Part shown: positions 38,320 to 47,674 of the stretch, one piece after another
Layout of the letters: every line of letters starts with the position of its first letter
Numbering within the stretch: the stretch's first letter is position 1
NCBI GenBank assembly: GCA_943787605.1
Contig: CALSNB010000001.1
Span: 434,001 to 498,000, forward strand
Source: GCA-2697345 sp002697345
GTDB taxonomy: Bacteria > Pseudomonadota > Alphaproteobacteria > Rhodobacterales > Rhodobacteraceae
Direction: 5' to 3'
DNA: 64,000 nt
Translations under genes and position numbers: made by a program
Notes under the pieces: model-generated
Told to the model about the DNA's origin: nothing
Seen by the model: only the letters and a program-made list of their open reading frames with translations
Databases searched by the model: none

Positions 38320-38405
38320 TCATCGATTGTAGTAATATTTGAGATATTTTGAAAAAATAGATATTTTATAAGATTTTTGAAATCTGACTTTTAGATAAAA
38401 AGAAA

Positions 38406-39335
38406 TTATAGCCTCCTTTTGACACTAGCTTTCATTTTATCGAACGTTCGGCCGTCTGTTATAAGTAAACCAACACCGATTATAGTGAAACCATACCAAG
38501 CTTCGCTTGCCAACGCCTCTCCAAGAAATGTTGAACTTAATGTTACTGCTACTGGGGGTATCATAACTGTTACTAGCATTAGGTTCGCAGAGCCGGCCCT
38601 GGCCAGGATTTCAAAATATAAGAAGTAGGCAATTGCAGTCGATATAATCGCAACACCAATTACACTGCCCCAAACATGTAAAGAAAGAGATAACGAGGGT
38701 AAACCATCTACGTACAACGCAATTGGAAATAGTATAACTGTACCGCCCAAAAGCATTCCAAAAGCATTTACAAGGGGAGGGTAATTTGAAAGATATTTCT
38801 TCCCCCAAACACCTGCGAAAGAGTAAGAAAATGCTGCACCAAGTACAGCTAGTTGAGCTAAGTTTTGGATATTGAAATTAGAAAGTGCGTTAATTCCCAT
38901 AATAACGGCAACACCAAGAAATCCAAGGAAGGCACCTAAAATTTTTCTAACTGTTAATGGTTCGTCTATCAGTAATATTCCTGCTACAACTGCGCCAAAT
39001 ACAGCTGTTGTTCCATTTAAAATTGATGCAAGCCCACTTCCGATACTTACCTGCGCCCAAAATATTAATGAAAATGGGATAGCATTATTTAATGCCCCCA
39101 TAATTAAAAAGTTAAACCATGCACGCCCTGATAATGGGATTTTTAAACCTTTCCACAAAACAACAATAAATATGGGCGGTAATGCCCAAAAAACTCGGTG
39201 AAGTGCTACAGTTAACGGTGGAATTTCAGTTATTGCTATTTCAGCAAAAAAAAAAGATCCGCCCCATACGAAGGCTAAGCCAAGTAACAGAAGTCCAGAA
39301 GTTAGGTCAATTTTAGGTGCAAGTTTACTGTCCAT
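38406..39335 (-). CDS. EamA/DMT family transporter
   Basis: The 309-residue protein has ten predicted membrane segments in two EamA repeats. The first contains LALVWGGSFFFAEIAI and ends near VAVIMGINAL; the second contains AAFSYSFAGVWGKKYL and GEALASEAWYGFTIIGVGLL. It is a drug/metabolite exporter of unknown substrate. Convergent with hutD. Confidence 0.87.
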   Translation of the reverse strand: MDSKLAPKIDLTSGLLLLGLAFVWGGSFFFAEIAITEIPPLTVALHRVFWALPPIFIVVLWKGLKIPLSGRAWFNFLIMGALNNAIPFSLIFWAQVSIGSGLASILNGTTAVFGAVVAGILLIDEPLTVRKILGAFLGFLGVAVIMGINALSNFNIQNLAQLAVLGAAFSYSFAGVWGKKYLSNYPPLVNAFGMLLGGTVILFPIALYVDGLPSLSLSLHVWGSVIGVAIISTAIAYFLYFEILARAGSANLMLVTVMIPPVAVTLSSTFLGEALASEAWYGFTIIGVGLLITDGRTFDKMKASVKRRL

Positions 39336-39591
39336 CCTTTACACTCTCATTTTTTATAAAATATATCGACCTGTTTCTTGCGAAATTTAGTAAGATAAAA
39401 ATGCTTTAGTAATGGTAAAATCAACTTAGCAAGAAACGGGTGGTAAATAGACAGTTCACAGTATTTAGTACAGAGTATTATTGCCGCTAAGTTGTGAAAA
39501 GACAAATTTTTTTCCCTATGTTATTTATAGGATGCGTGTAATGGTATCTATTTTTGACTATATAGCGACATAAGGGTAGGAGGGTAAGTAT

Positions 39592-40446
39592 ATGATAAAT
39601 CAGGCATTAATTGATTATCAGCGCATAGAGCGTGCTATTAATTATATTGGTGACAATTTTAAGGATCAACCTTCATTAGATGATATCGCCAAAAAAATAA
39701 ATTTAAGCCCATATCATTTCCAACGATTGTTTTCTCGGTGGGCTGGGGTGAGTCCAAAAAAGTATATGCAGTATGTTAGTCTGACTTACGCTAAGGAGGT
39801 TTTGCTGGAGAAAAATCAGCCATTAATGACCCTTGCGTATGATATGGGGCTTTCTGGTACAAGCCGTTTACATGATTTATTCATTAATATCGAAGGGATG
39901 ACACCAGGTCAGTTCAAAAATTGTGGGGACGGTTTAAATATTAACTATAGTTACTCTGATACGCTTTTTGGTAATATTATTGTTGCTTCAACAAGTGTCG
40001 GTGTTTGTCACGTTGCATTTGAGAATTGCATAAATGTTGGTATTGAAAATCTTAAAAAGAAATTTCCAAAAGCTAAATTTTTTAAACGAACAGATAAACT
40101 TCAAAAAGATGCTTTAAAGGTGATCTCTCAAGAAAAGTTAGGTGATTTCGGGGGAGTTAAAGTTCATTTGTTAGGTACTCCGTTTCAGTTGAAAGTCTGG
40201 GAAGCCTTGTTAAAAATTCCGATGGGCTCTCTTACTACTTATGGTGATATTGCTGATATAATCGGTCAACCCAATGCCTCTCGAGCTGTCGGCACCGCAA
40301 TCGGTAGAAATCCAATTGCATTTTTAATACCTTGTCACCGCGTTATTCAAAAAAGTGGTCAGATTGGTGGTTATATGTGGGGTGAGAACCGTAAGAGAGC
40401 TATTATAGCCTGGGAGGGATTAAAAACCGATGAGGAAGTGACATAA
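39592..40446 (+). CDS. Ada-like protein: AraC-type HTH fused to O6-alkylguanine-DNA methyltransferase
   Basis: The 284-residue protein has an AraC-type double helix-turn-helix at about 10-112 (LDDIAKKINLSPYHFQRLF). A methyltransferase part follows at about 115-280, with acceptor Cys248 in IPCHRVIQKSGQIGGYMWG and the DNA-binding SRAVGTAIGRNP. It removes alkyl groups from O6 of guanine onto its own cysteine. It lacks the N-terminal zinc domain that E. coli Ada uses to sense methylphosphotriesters, so it may not be an adaptive regulator in the same way. A GGAGGG ribosome site precedes ATG 39592. Confidence 0.92.
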   Translation: MINQALIDYQRIERAINYIGDNFKDQPSLDDIAKKINLSPYHFQRLFSRWAGVSPKKYMQYVSLTYAKEVLLEKNQPLMTLAYDMGLSGTSRLHDLFINIEGMTPGQFKNCGDGLNINYSYSDTLFGNIIVASTSVGVCHVAFENCINVGIENLKKKFPKAKFFKRTDKLQKDALKVISQEKLGDFGGVKVHLLGTPFQLKVWEALLKIPMGSLTTYGDIADIIGQPNASRAVGTAIGRNPIAFLIPCHRVIQKSGQIGGYMWGENRKRAIIAWEGLKTDEEVT

Positions 40447-40575
40447 AAAAATAAGAGTTTTTATTAAGTATCGAGTTTTTTAATCTTCATAATTTTCAAA
40501 TTATGACCCATTAGTAAATTTTAAATAAGTGATATAACTTTTTATTATTTAATTTGAGAAAAAAGTTATTTTACT

Positions 40576-41565
40576 CTAATTTTTTCTATTCAAAAATAAT
40601 GCATGAGATTCATCAGTTCCATCGTGAAAGGAACCAAACATCTTGTCCCAAGGAACTTCTAAATTGCCGTAGTTGCATTCAAAGTATCTATGGTGCATTT
40701 GATGATGAAAATTACCTAAAGATAATGCATTTTTGTCTTTAACAAGTAATGCATCAAAACCAGCATGCGAAGTTACAGCGGTAAGAGCTTGGTGTTGCAT
40801 GTGGAAGAGAATGTGTATTGGGTGAGCTGCTATAATCCAATGAATAAGTATTGAGCTAAAGAATAATAGATGTTCAATTGGGTGCATTGAAAGGCCTGAC
40901 CATGGTCCAACATTTGTATTTCTATGGTGTAGCGAATGAGCAATCCGGTATATTGGAGGCCAGTGTAACAATCGATGAACCCAATAAAAATGAAAAGAAA
41001 TCCATAAGGGGGTCAAAAATAGTAAGGCAATCGACCAAATAGGATTGTCTAGCCACCCAAGAACAGGAGCATATCCGTTGGCCATCGCCCAAAACATTAG
41101 TATCTCGAATGCTGACCAGAAGAACACACCGCTGGTTAGTGTCCAAAACATGTTATCACGTACTTGGTTTCCAAATGTGAACATTCGACTGCTTTTTGTC
41201 ATATCTCTCTGATCAAACTTTAGACGATCACCTTGAGTTCTTCGCATGTGTAAAGATAAATGGAGACAACCTGCTACCACACTAATAAGTATAATATTTC
41301 GAATGAATATTTTTAGAGTCCAGCCAAGCTCTAATGAAATGGTTTGTTCCAATGAAGGTTGAAAGTACTTCCAAGCTAAAAATGCCAGACCAACAATGAT
41401 TAAATTTTCTCCAAATACAAACCAGCGAGCCGAAAACCACCGAATAATATTCAAGGGGTTTGGTGGCCAATGAAATATTGGAGACGTTTGAATTGGAGCT
41501 TCGGGGCGATAGTTCCACTGTTTGGCAAAACGGCTTTCGGGTTCTTTTGAATTAATATTACTCAT
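40576..41565 (-). CDS. sterol desaturase / fatty acid hydroxylase family di-iron protein
   Basis: The 329-residue membrane enzyme has the family's histidine clusters: HFYWVHRLLHW (HxxxH), RIAHSLHHRN (HxxHH), HMQHQ and FHHQMHHRYFE (HxxHH). Together these hold two irons. Four or five hydrophobic segments surround them. Members hydroxylate or desaturate sterols, fatty acids or carotenoid-like lipids. The substrate here is not evident. It is divergent from the PhrB-type photolyase across 290 AT-rich bases. Confidence 0.88.
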   Translation of the reverse strand: MSNINSKEPESRFAKQWNYRPEAPIQTSPIFHWPPNPLNIIRWFSARWFVFGENLIIVGLAFLAWKYFQPSLEQTISLELGWTLKIFIRNIILISVVAGCLHLSLHMRRTQGDRLKFDQRDMTKSSRMFTFGNQVRDNMFWTLTSGVFFWSAFEILMFWAMANGYAPVLGWLDNPIWSIALLFLTPLWISFHFYWVHRLLHWPPIYRIAHSLHHRNTNVGPWSGLSMHPIEHLLFFSSILIHWIIAAHPIHILFHMQHQALTAVTSHAGFDALLVKDKNALSLGNFHHQMHHRYFECNYGNLEVPWDKMFGSFHDGTDESHALFLNRKN

Positions 41566-41855
41566 ATTTAACTTTCTTAGCCTGCTCGCCTCTCAATAGC
41601 TTAACTTTAAGAATTATTTAAATAAAGAAAAATTTTACAAAAACTAATTTACCCATAGAATAAAGTATTAAGATAATTATATATCGAGAAATGAATAAAT
41701 ATGAATCAAATGTAGATATGATAAGTATTTAAAAAAATTGTTTGTGGGAAAACAAAATATTAATATGTGATATCTTAAATTATTTTAAACAATAATTACT
41801 AATTAAAACTTTTTATAAATCAAAATATGACATTTTATATAGTCAGGCAAACCTA

Positions 41856-43391
41856 ATGAGATTACGATTAATACTAGGCGATCAATTAAGCGAAACAGTT
41901 TCAAGTCTGCATAATGTCGACAAAATTAATGATATAGTATTAATTTGCGAAGTTCATTCGGAAGCAACATATGTAAAACATCATAAAAAGAAAATCGCTT
42001 TTCTTTTTTCTGCAATGCGTCATTTCGCAGAAGATTTATTAAATCAGGGTTATAATGTCCTTTATACAAAGTATGATGATGAATCTAATACTGGATCCTT
42101 ATTAGGTGAAGTGAAACGAGTGTTAAATATCCATAGAATTGAAAAAATAATTTTAACCAAACCAAATGAATACCGACTATTTTCTGAAATATTAAAATGG
42201 TCAGAGATACTAGGATTCCCTGTTGAAATTAAAGATGATGACAGATTTTTATGCGCAACTGAAGAATTCAACCTTTGGGCGAAAGAACGCAAACAGATTA
42301 GAATGGAATTTTTTTATCGTAATATGCGTCGTAAATATTCAATCCTAATGGATGGAGATCAGCCTATTGATGGGCAATGGAACTTTGATAATGACAATCG
42401 GAAACCACCTAAAGCTGACTTAGATATCCCTCAAACTTACTTAAGCGCACCAGATCTAATAACCAATGAGGTTTTAAAAGTAGTCGATAAAAGTTTTCCA
42501 GATCACTTTGGGGATCTATATCCTTTTAATTTTGCTGTGACGCGTGAACAAGCTTTAGAAGCCTTAGAAGAGTTCATAAGTAGGCGATTGCAGAATTTTG
42601 GTACATATCAAGATGCGATGGTAGAAGGCGAGCCATGGATGTTTCATAGCCATATCAGCTTCTACCTAAATTCTGGTTTATTAAACCCTTTGGAATGTAT
42701 CAAACAAGCAGAAGAAGCATACTACCGGGGTTTTGCACCAATTAATGCTGTTGAAGGTTTTATACGTCAAATTCTTGGGTGGCGAGAATTTGTCAGAGGT
42801 GTTTATTGGTTAAAAATGCCTGAATACAAATCAGTTAATTATTTAGAAGCAACACGAAAGCTTCCTTCATTTTATTGGACTGGAGAAACAGAAATGAATT
42901 GCTTGCATCAATGTGTAAGTGAGACACGTGAAAATGCATATGCACATCATATTCAACGTTTAATGGTTCTTGGTAATTTTGTTTTGCTCGCTGGCATTCA
43001 TCCAGATCAAGTAAATGAGTGGTATTTATTAGTTTATGCAGATGCATATGAATGGGTTGAGCTTCCAAATGTAACTGGAATGATATTGTTTGCAGATGGT
43101 GGAGTTGTGGGTTCAAAACCTTATGCTGCAAGTGGCGCTTATATTAACAAAATGTCCAACTACTGTAAGAAGTGTAAGTATAAAGTAAGTGAGAAGACCG
43201 GACCTGACGCATGCCCCTTTAATTATCTATATTGGGATTTCATAATAAGAAATGAGAAAAAGCTTCGTGCGAACCCGCGTATGGGTCTAATATATAAAAA
43301 CCTTGATCGTATGGATCATAAAAAATATATAGCTATTAAATCTGATAGTGATCTTTTTTTTAACAAATTGGAAAAAGATGAAAAAGTTTGA
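41856..43391 (+). CDS. phrB: 4Fe-4S photolyase of the PhrB / FeS-BCP type, inferred (6-4) photolyase
   Basis: The 511-residue protein starts RLRLILGDQLSETVSSL, typical of the FeS bacterial cryptochrome/photolyase group. The four cluster ligands fall at Cys349, Cys437, Cys440 and Cys453, one residue off from Cys350, Cys438, Cys441 and Cys454 of Agrobacterium PhrB. FAD-binding region motifs such as RQILGWREFVRG, FYWTGETEMNCL and NVTGMILFADGG are present. PhrB repairs (6-4) photoproducts with FAD and a lumazine antenna. It is followed by a second photolyase after 126 nt on the same strand. The symbol follows Agrobacterium and is not E. coli PhrB. Confidence 0.92.
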   Translation: MRLRLILGDQLSETVSSLHNVDKINDIVLICEVHSEATYVKHHKKKIAFLFSAMRHFAEDLLNQGYNVLYTKYDDESNTGSLLGEVKRVLNIHRIEKIILTKPNEYRLFSEILKWSEILGFPVEIKDDDRFLCATEEFNLWAKERKQIRMEFFYRNMRRKYSILMDGDQPIDGQWNFDNDNRKPPKADLDIPQTYLSAPDLITNEVLKVVDKSFPDHFGDLYPFNFAVTREQALEALEEFISRRLQNFGTYQDAMVEGEPWMFHSHISFYLNSGLLNPLECIKQAEEAYYRGFAPINAVEGFIRQILGWREFVRGVYWLKMPEYKSVNYLEATRKLPSFYWTGETEMNCLHQCVSETRENAYAHHIQRLMVLGNFVLLAGIHPDQVNEWYLLVYADAYEWVELPNVTGMILFADGGVVGSKPYAASGAYINKMSNYCKKCKYKVSEKTGPDACPFNYLYWDFIIRNEKKLRANPRMGLIYKNLDRMDHKKYIAIKSDSDLFFNKLEKDEKV

Positions 43392-43517
43392 ATTACCTAA
43401 AGTTTTGTCAAATTTTTAAACTTTCGTACACGTCGGTTGAAAAATTGAAAATAGTTTTTGAGGACGTAACGTTTTGCTCTCAATGCCGTCGGGGTTTGTC
43501 TAAAAGTGGTAGATAAA

Positions 43518-45047
43518 ATGAAAAAAGATTTAAATATTGTGTGGTTTAAGCGTGATTTGCGAGTAAATGATCATGCTCCCTTATTGGCCGCATCAAAACT
43601 TAACATACCTATATTGCCACTATACGTGGTTGAGACTGATTATTGGAAGAAAAGTTTTAGTTCTCGACGTCACTGGCACTTTATTTATGACTGTTTGTGT
43701 GACCTCAACATTTCACTGACGAATTTAGGTCAGCCTCTAATAGTTAAAGTTGGAGATATTTGTGATATCATTGAAAGCATCCAAGCAGAGTACAATATTT
43801 GTGGGGTATACTCTCATGAAGAAACAGGAAACCTTTGGACGTTTAATAGAGATATACGTGTTAAAAAAATATGTACTGTAAATAATATCCCAACACATGA
43901 GTATCCATCAAATGGTATTGTTCGCAAATTGTCATCACGTAATAATTGGTCAGCAATTAGAAATCAAAGAATGTCAGATAAAATCATATCAAAACCTAAT
44001 AATTTAATTTCTGTACCCAGTTATAAATCAGATGAAATACCTGGAAAGAATAGTTCTATATTTGGAGAGAAGTTAATTGGTGGAGTTCAACGTGGGGGAC
44101 GTGCTGCTGCAAAAAATGATTTAAGTGGGTTTTTAAATACTAGATCACAAAAATATTTATATCACATTTCAGCGCCTGGACTTTCATCCATATATTGCTC
44201 TCGATTATCTGCTCATCTGGCATGGGGAAGTCTTTCTGTTAGGGAGGTATTTCAGTCAATTAAAAAAAGAAAGAAACAACTTAATTTAGAAGACAAAAAA
44301 TACTTTTTAAGAAACCTTACAGCTTTTAACTCTAGGCTTGCCTGGCGCTGCCATTTTATACAAAAGCTTGAAGATCAACCAGAAATAGAAACGCGTTGTA
44401 TGCATCCAGCTTTTGAAGGTTTGCGAGATGATGATCACGATGAAGCAAAGTATCAAGCCTGGGCAACTGGATGTACCGGATACCCATTTATTGACGCATG
44501 CATGCGAAATCTGATTGCGGAGGGATGGATAACATTTCGAATGCGCGCTATGCTTGTAAGCTTTGCAAGTTATCAACTTTGGTTAGATTGGCGAGTTACG
44601 GGCAATCATTTAGCCAGATTATTTACAGATTATGAGCCTGGAATTCATTACAGCCAGTTACAAATGCAATCTGGCGTTACTGGTATAAATGCGATGCGAG
44701 TCTACAATCCAATTAAGCAATCCATTGAGCATGACCAAAATGGTCATTATATCCGAAAATGGGTACCAGAATTAAAACAGCTTCCAAATGAATTTATACA
44801 TGAGCCATGGAAATGGGATAAAAACTTAATAGACAACGTTTCTTTTACTTTGGGGAGTGACTACCCAAAACCAATTATTGAGCATGCAGCATCTGCAAAG
44901 GAAGCTAAAGAAAAAATAGCTATTGCGCGTAAAAGCTCTAATTATAGAATTATTTCTAAATCAGTTTATAATAAACATGGTAGTAGGAAAGCTACTGCCA
45001 AGAGGATAAAAAAGCCAAAAGGTAATTCCCAATTATCCTTATTTTGA
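43518..45047 (+). CDS. cryptochrome/photolyase family DNA repair protein (FAD-binding)
   Basis: The protein has 509 residues from ATG 43518 (the frame is open from GTG 43506). The N-terminal Rossmann domain begins LNIVWFKRDLRVNDHAPL. The C-terminal FAD-binding domain has GRAAAKNDLSGFL, TGYPFIDACMRNL, LFTDYEPGIHYSQLQMQSG and VYNPIKQSIEHDQNG. The Trp and Asn positions of CPD photolyases appear present. It is probably a CPD photolyase; a cryptochrome role cannot be excluded. With the 4Fe-4S enzyme before it, the cell could reverse both main UV lesions. Confidence 0.9.
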   Translation: MKKDLNIVWFKRDLRVNDHAPLLAASKLNIPILPLYVVETDYWKKSFSSRRHWHFIYDCLCDLNISLTNLGQPLIVKVGDICDIIESIQAEYNICGVYSHEETGNLWTFNRDIRVKKICTVNNIPTHEYPSNGIVRKLSSRNNWSAIRNQRMSDKIISKPNNLISVPSYKSDEIPGKNSSIFGEKLIGGVQRGGRAAAKNDLSGFLNTRSQKYLYHISAPGLSSIYCSRLSAHLAWGSLSVREVFQSIKKRKKQLNLEDKKYFLRNLTAFNSRLAWRCHFIQKLEDQPEIETRCMHPAFEGLRDDDHDEAKYQAWATGCTGYPFIDACMRNLIAEGWITFRMRAMLVSFASYQLWLDWRVTGNHLARLFTDYEPGIHYSQLQMQSGVTGINAMRVYNPIKQSIEHDQNGHYIRKWVPELKQLPNEFIHEPWKWDKNLIDNVSFTLGSDYPKPIIEHAASAKEAKEKIAIARKSSNYRIISKSVYNKHGSRKATAKRIKKPKGNSQLSLF

Positions 45048-45109
45048 TTTTCACCTTTGTGTTTAGCTTTTTAACAATTGAGGTTTAGTGAATTTAAAAT
45101 AAAACAAAC

Positions 45110-45138
45110 TTGACCGACCGGACGGTTTATTGTACTAA
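45110..45138 (+). promoter_or_regulatory. paa operon promoter with PaaR-type operator
   Basis: The near-palindrome ACCGACCGGACGGT lies at 45113-45126, 46 nt before paaA. It matches the ACCG-N6-CGGT form of operators bound by TetR-family PaaR. A -35 candidate TTGACC at 45110-45115 and a -10 candidate TACTAA at 45133-45138, spaced by 17, flank it, so bound PaaR would block RNA polymerase. In known systems phenylacetyl-CoA releases the repressor. Confidence 0.6.
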
Positions 45139-45172
45139 TATTTACAATAAATTCTCCTAAAAGAGGTTTGAT

Positions 45173-46165
45173 ATGTATGCGCAAGAAGTAAAGTCGACGG
45201 GAAGTAAGCCCAAATCATTAAATAGTATGAGTGCTAAAGAAAAAGCTTTTCAGGAGAAGATAGACCGCGGGCAAAGGATAGAACCTAAAGATTGGATGCC
45301 GGAAGGTTATCGACGGACATTGCTTCGTCAAATGGGACAACATGCTCATTCAGAAATTGTTGGACAACTGCCGGAAGGAAACTGGATTTCACGAGCTCCG
45401 ACTTTGGAGAGAAAAACTATTTTATTGGCAAAAGTCCAAGACGAGGCCGGTCATGGTCTTTATTTGTATTCAGCTGCCGAAACTTTAGGAAAATCACGTG
45501 ACGAGATGACAAAGGAATTACTGTCGGGTCGTGCAAAATATTCATCGATATTTAATTATCCAACGTTAAATTGGTCTGACATGGGTGCGGTAGGCTGGTT
45601 GGTTGATGGAGCTGCGATTATGAACCAAGTGCCCCTTCAGAGGACCTCATATGGGCCCTATGCTCGGGCAATGGTACGAATTTGTAAAGAGGAGAGTTTT
45701 CATCAAAGGCAGGGTTTTGATATAATGATGAAAATGTCATTTGGCTCAGAAAAACAGAAAGCCATGGCTCAAGATTCACTTAATCGTTTTTGGTATCCAT
45801 CCTTAATGATGTTTGGTCCCTCGGATAGCGAGAGTGTGCACTCGGCTCAATCAATGGCGTGGAAGATTAAAATTAATTTTAATGATGAGTTAAGGCAAAA
45901 GTTCGTCGACCAAACAGCGCCACAAGCGGAATACTTAGGGTTAACAATTCCAGATGAAAAATTAAAATGGAATGAGAAAACGGAACAATATGATTATTCT
46001 GAGCCAAATTGGGAAGAGTTTTTTGAAGTTATATCTGGTAATGGGCCTTGCAATACTGAGAGATTAGCTGCTCGGAACAAGGCGTGGGATGATGGTGAGT
46101 GGTTCCGTGATGGTTTGCTGGCCAATTCAACTAAAAATCAGAATTCAAAAATTGCAGCAGAGTAA
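45173..46165 (+). CDS. paaA: phenylacetyl-CoA epoxidase catalytic subunit PaaA
   Basis: This di-iron monooxygenase subunit (330 residues) forms the ring-1,2-epoxide of phenylacetyl-CoA together with PaaB, C and E. Iron ligands lie in the two EX(n)H motifs seen as QDEAGHGLYLYSA and KEESFHQRQGFD. WMPEGYRRTLLRQMGQHAHSE is a PaaA signature. AGAGG precedes ATG 45173. It is the first gene of the operon, directly under the operator. Confidence 0.97.
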   Translation: MYAQEVKSTGSKPKSLNSMSAKEKAFQEKIDRGQRIEPKDWMPEGYRRTLLRQMGQHAHSEIVGQLPEGNWISRAPTLERKTILLAKVQDEAGHGLYLYSAAETLGKSRDEMTKELLSGRAKYSSIFNYPTLNWSDMGAVGWLVDGAAIMNQVPLQRTSYGPYARAMVRICKEESFHQRQGFDIMMKMSFGSEKQKAMAQDSLNRFWYPSLMMFGPSDSESVHSAQSMAWKIKINFNDELRQKFVDQTAPQAEYLGLTIPDEKLKWNEKTEQYDYSEPNWEEFFEVISGNGPCNTERLAARNKAWDDGEWFRDGLLANSTKNQNSKIAAE

Positions 46166-46173
46166 GGGTTACT

Positions 46174-46458
46174 ATGGCAAATGAATTACCATTATGGGAA
46201 GTATTTATTCGTGGTCAGCACGGGACAGCACATCGTCACGTGGGATCCTTGCACGCCACTGATGCTGAAATGGCGATGAATAATGCTCGAGATGTATATA
46301 CACGACGGAACGAAGGTTTGAGCATTTGGGTGGTTCCTTCAAGTGAAATTGTAGCCTCTATTCCATCAAAAAAGGGGCCATTATTTGATCCCTCAAAAGA
46401 CAAAATTTATAGACATCCAAGTTTTTATAATATTCCTGTAGAGGTAAAAAAAATATGA
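46174..46458 (+). CDS. paaB: phenylacetyl-CoA epoxidase subunit PaaB
   Basis: The 94-residue structural subunit bridges PaaAC heterodimers in the epoxidase. LWEVFIRGQHGTAHRHVGSL and ARDVYTRRNEGLSIWVV are its conserved stretches. Only 8 nt separate it from paaA, and it overlaps paaC by 4 nt (ATGA). Confidence 0.97.
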   Translation: MANELPLWEVFIRGQHGTAHRHVGSLHATDAEMAMNNARDVYTRRNEGLSIWVVPSSEIVASIPSKKGPLFDPSKDKIYRHPSFYNIPVEVKKI

Positions 46459-47208
46459 GTGACCCTCGAATTCATTTGGCACTGCGGATGGGAGATAACT
46501 CTCTTATATTGGCGCAGCAAAATTCAAAATGGTGTGGTCATGCTCCAGCACTAGAAGAAGATATCGCTTTGGCTAATGTGTCACTAGATTTAATGGGGCA
46601 TGCACAAATGTGGTTAGGGTTTGCTGCAGAGGTTGAAGGTGAGGGCCGAAATGCTGATACGCTTGCTTTTTTTCGAGATACAGAAGAGTTTCGTAATTCA
46701 TTATTAGTTGAACGGCCCAATGTAGACTTTGCTACAACGTTAATGCGGCAGTACCTTTTTGATGTTTGGCACTTAGAGCAACTTTCACTGCTCAGTAATA
46801 GTTCAGATACTTTAGTTGCTGAGATTTCTCAAAAAGCGCTTGTAGAAGTTAGATACCATCGTGAAAGATCTCAAAGTCTCGTTATTAGGCTTGGGGATGG
46901 CACAATAGAGAGCCATAACCGTATGCAGGTAGCACTTAATGCACTTTGGTCGTATTTTGGTAGTTTCTTTGAAAATTCAAAAACCGATGAATTGCTCTTT
47001 GATTTACAAATTTCTTCTATGCCTTCATCCCTTTACCCGAGTGTTTTAGAGCAACTTAATCAGGATTGTGAGCTTTCTACCTCTAAAAATGCCGGAGTCG
47101 GAGTTTTGGCAAAAAGGGGCAGTACAGGGGCATCATACTGAGAATTTAGGCTATATTTTAGCTGAAATGCAATATTTACAACGAACTTATCCAAACTCGA
47201 AGTGGTGA
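46455..47208 (+). CDS. paaC: phenylacetyl-CoA epoxidase structural subunit PaaC (one frameshift)
   Basis: PaaC is the non-catalytic partner of PaaA. The first frame gives 228 residues ending GASY at 47141. Removing one base from the AAAAAGGGG run near 47110-47118 restores AKGAVQGHHTENLGYILAEM and the usual PaaC end, stopping at 47206-47208 (about 250 residues). The shift lies in a homopolymer and the tail is intact, so sequencing error is likely. paaD starts 3 nt later. Confidence 0.93.
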
Positions 47209-47211
47209 TCT

Positions 47212-47667
47212 GTGGACGTTTTAGCTGTTAAATCAATCGTTGAGTCGGTTCCTGACCCAGAAATTCCTGTTCTTACGCTTGGGGATTTAGGTGTTATAAG
47301 AGGGGTGCACGAACGAGATGATGGGTTTGAGATACATGTAACGCCAACTTACTCTGGATGTCCTGCAACAAGGGTCATTAATGAAATGATTTCTGAGGCG
47401 TTGTTAAGAGCGCATATTGAAAAATTTACTATTAAGAAAGTACTCTCTCCAGTTTGGAGCACTCAGTGGATTAGCGAGTCAGGAAAAGCCAAGTTAGAAG
47501 AGTACGGAATTGCGCCCCCCAATCCTGGTGCCAACGGACCAAAATCATGCCCTCAATGTAAATCTACTCGTGTTAGTGAAATAAGTGCATTTGGGTCTAC
47601 CCCGTGTCAGGCTCTTTGGAGATGTCAGGAGTGTCTTGAGCCGTTTAATTATTTTAAATGTCTGTGA
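47212..47667 (+). CDS. paaD: PaaD, MIP18-family iron-sulfur maturation factor for the epoxidase
   Basis: The 151-residue protein has an N-terminal DUF59/MIP18 domain (VPDPEIPVLTLGDLGVIRGV, VTPTYSGCPATRVI) and a C-terminal zinc-ribbon-like region (CPQCKSTRVS, CQECLEPFNYFKC). PaaD is required for phenylacetate growth and is thought to help mature the [2Fe-2S] or di-iron sites of the complex. It starts with GTG 47212. Confidence 0.95.
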   Translation: MDVLAVKSIVESVPDPEIPVLTLGDLGVIRGVHERDDGFEIHVTPTYSGCPATRVINEMISEALLRAHIEKFTIKKVLSPVWSTQWISESGKAKLEEYGIAPPNPGANGPKSCPQCKSTRVSEISAFGSTPCQALWRCQECLEPFNYFKCL

Positions 47668-47674
47668 GTACAAG

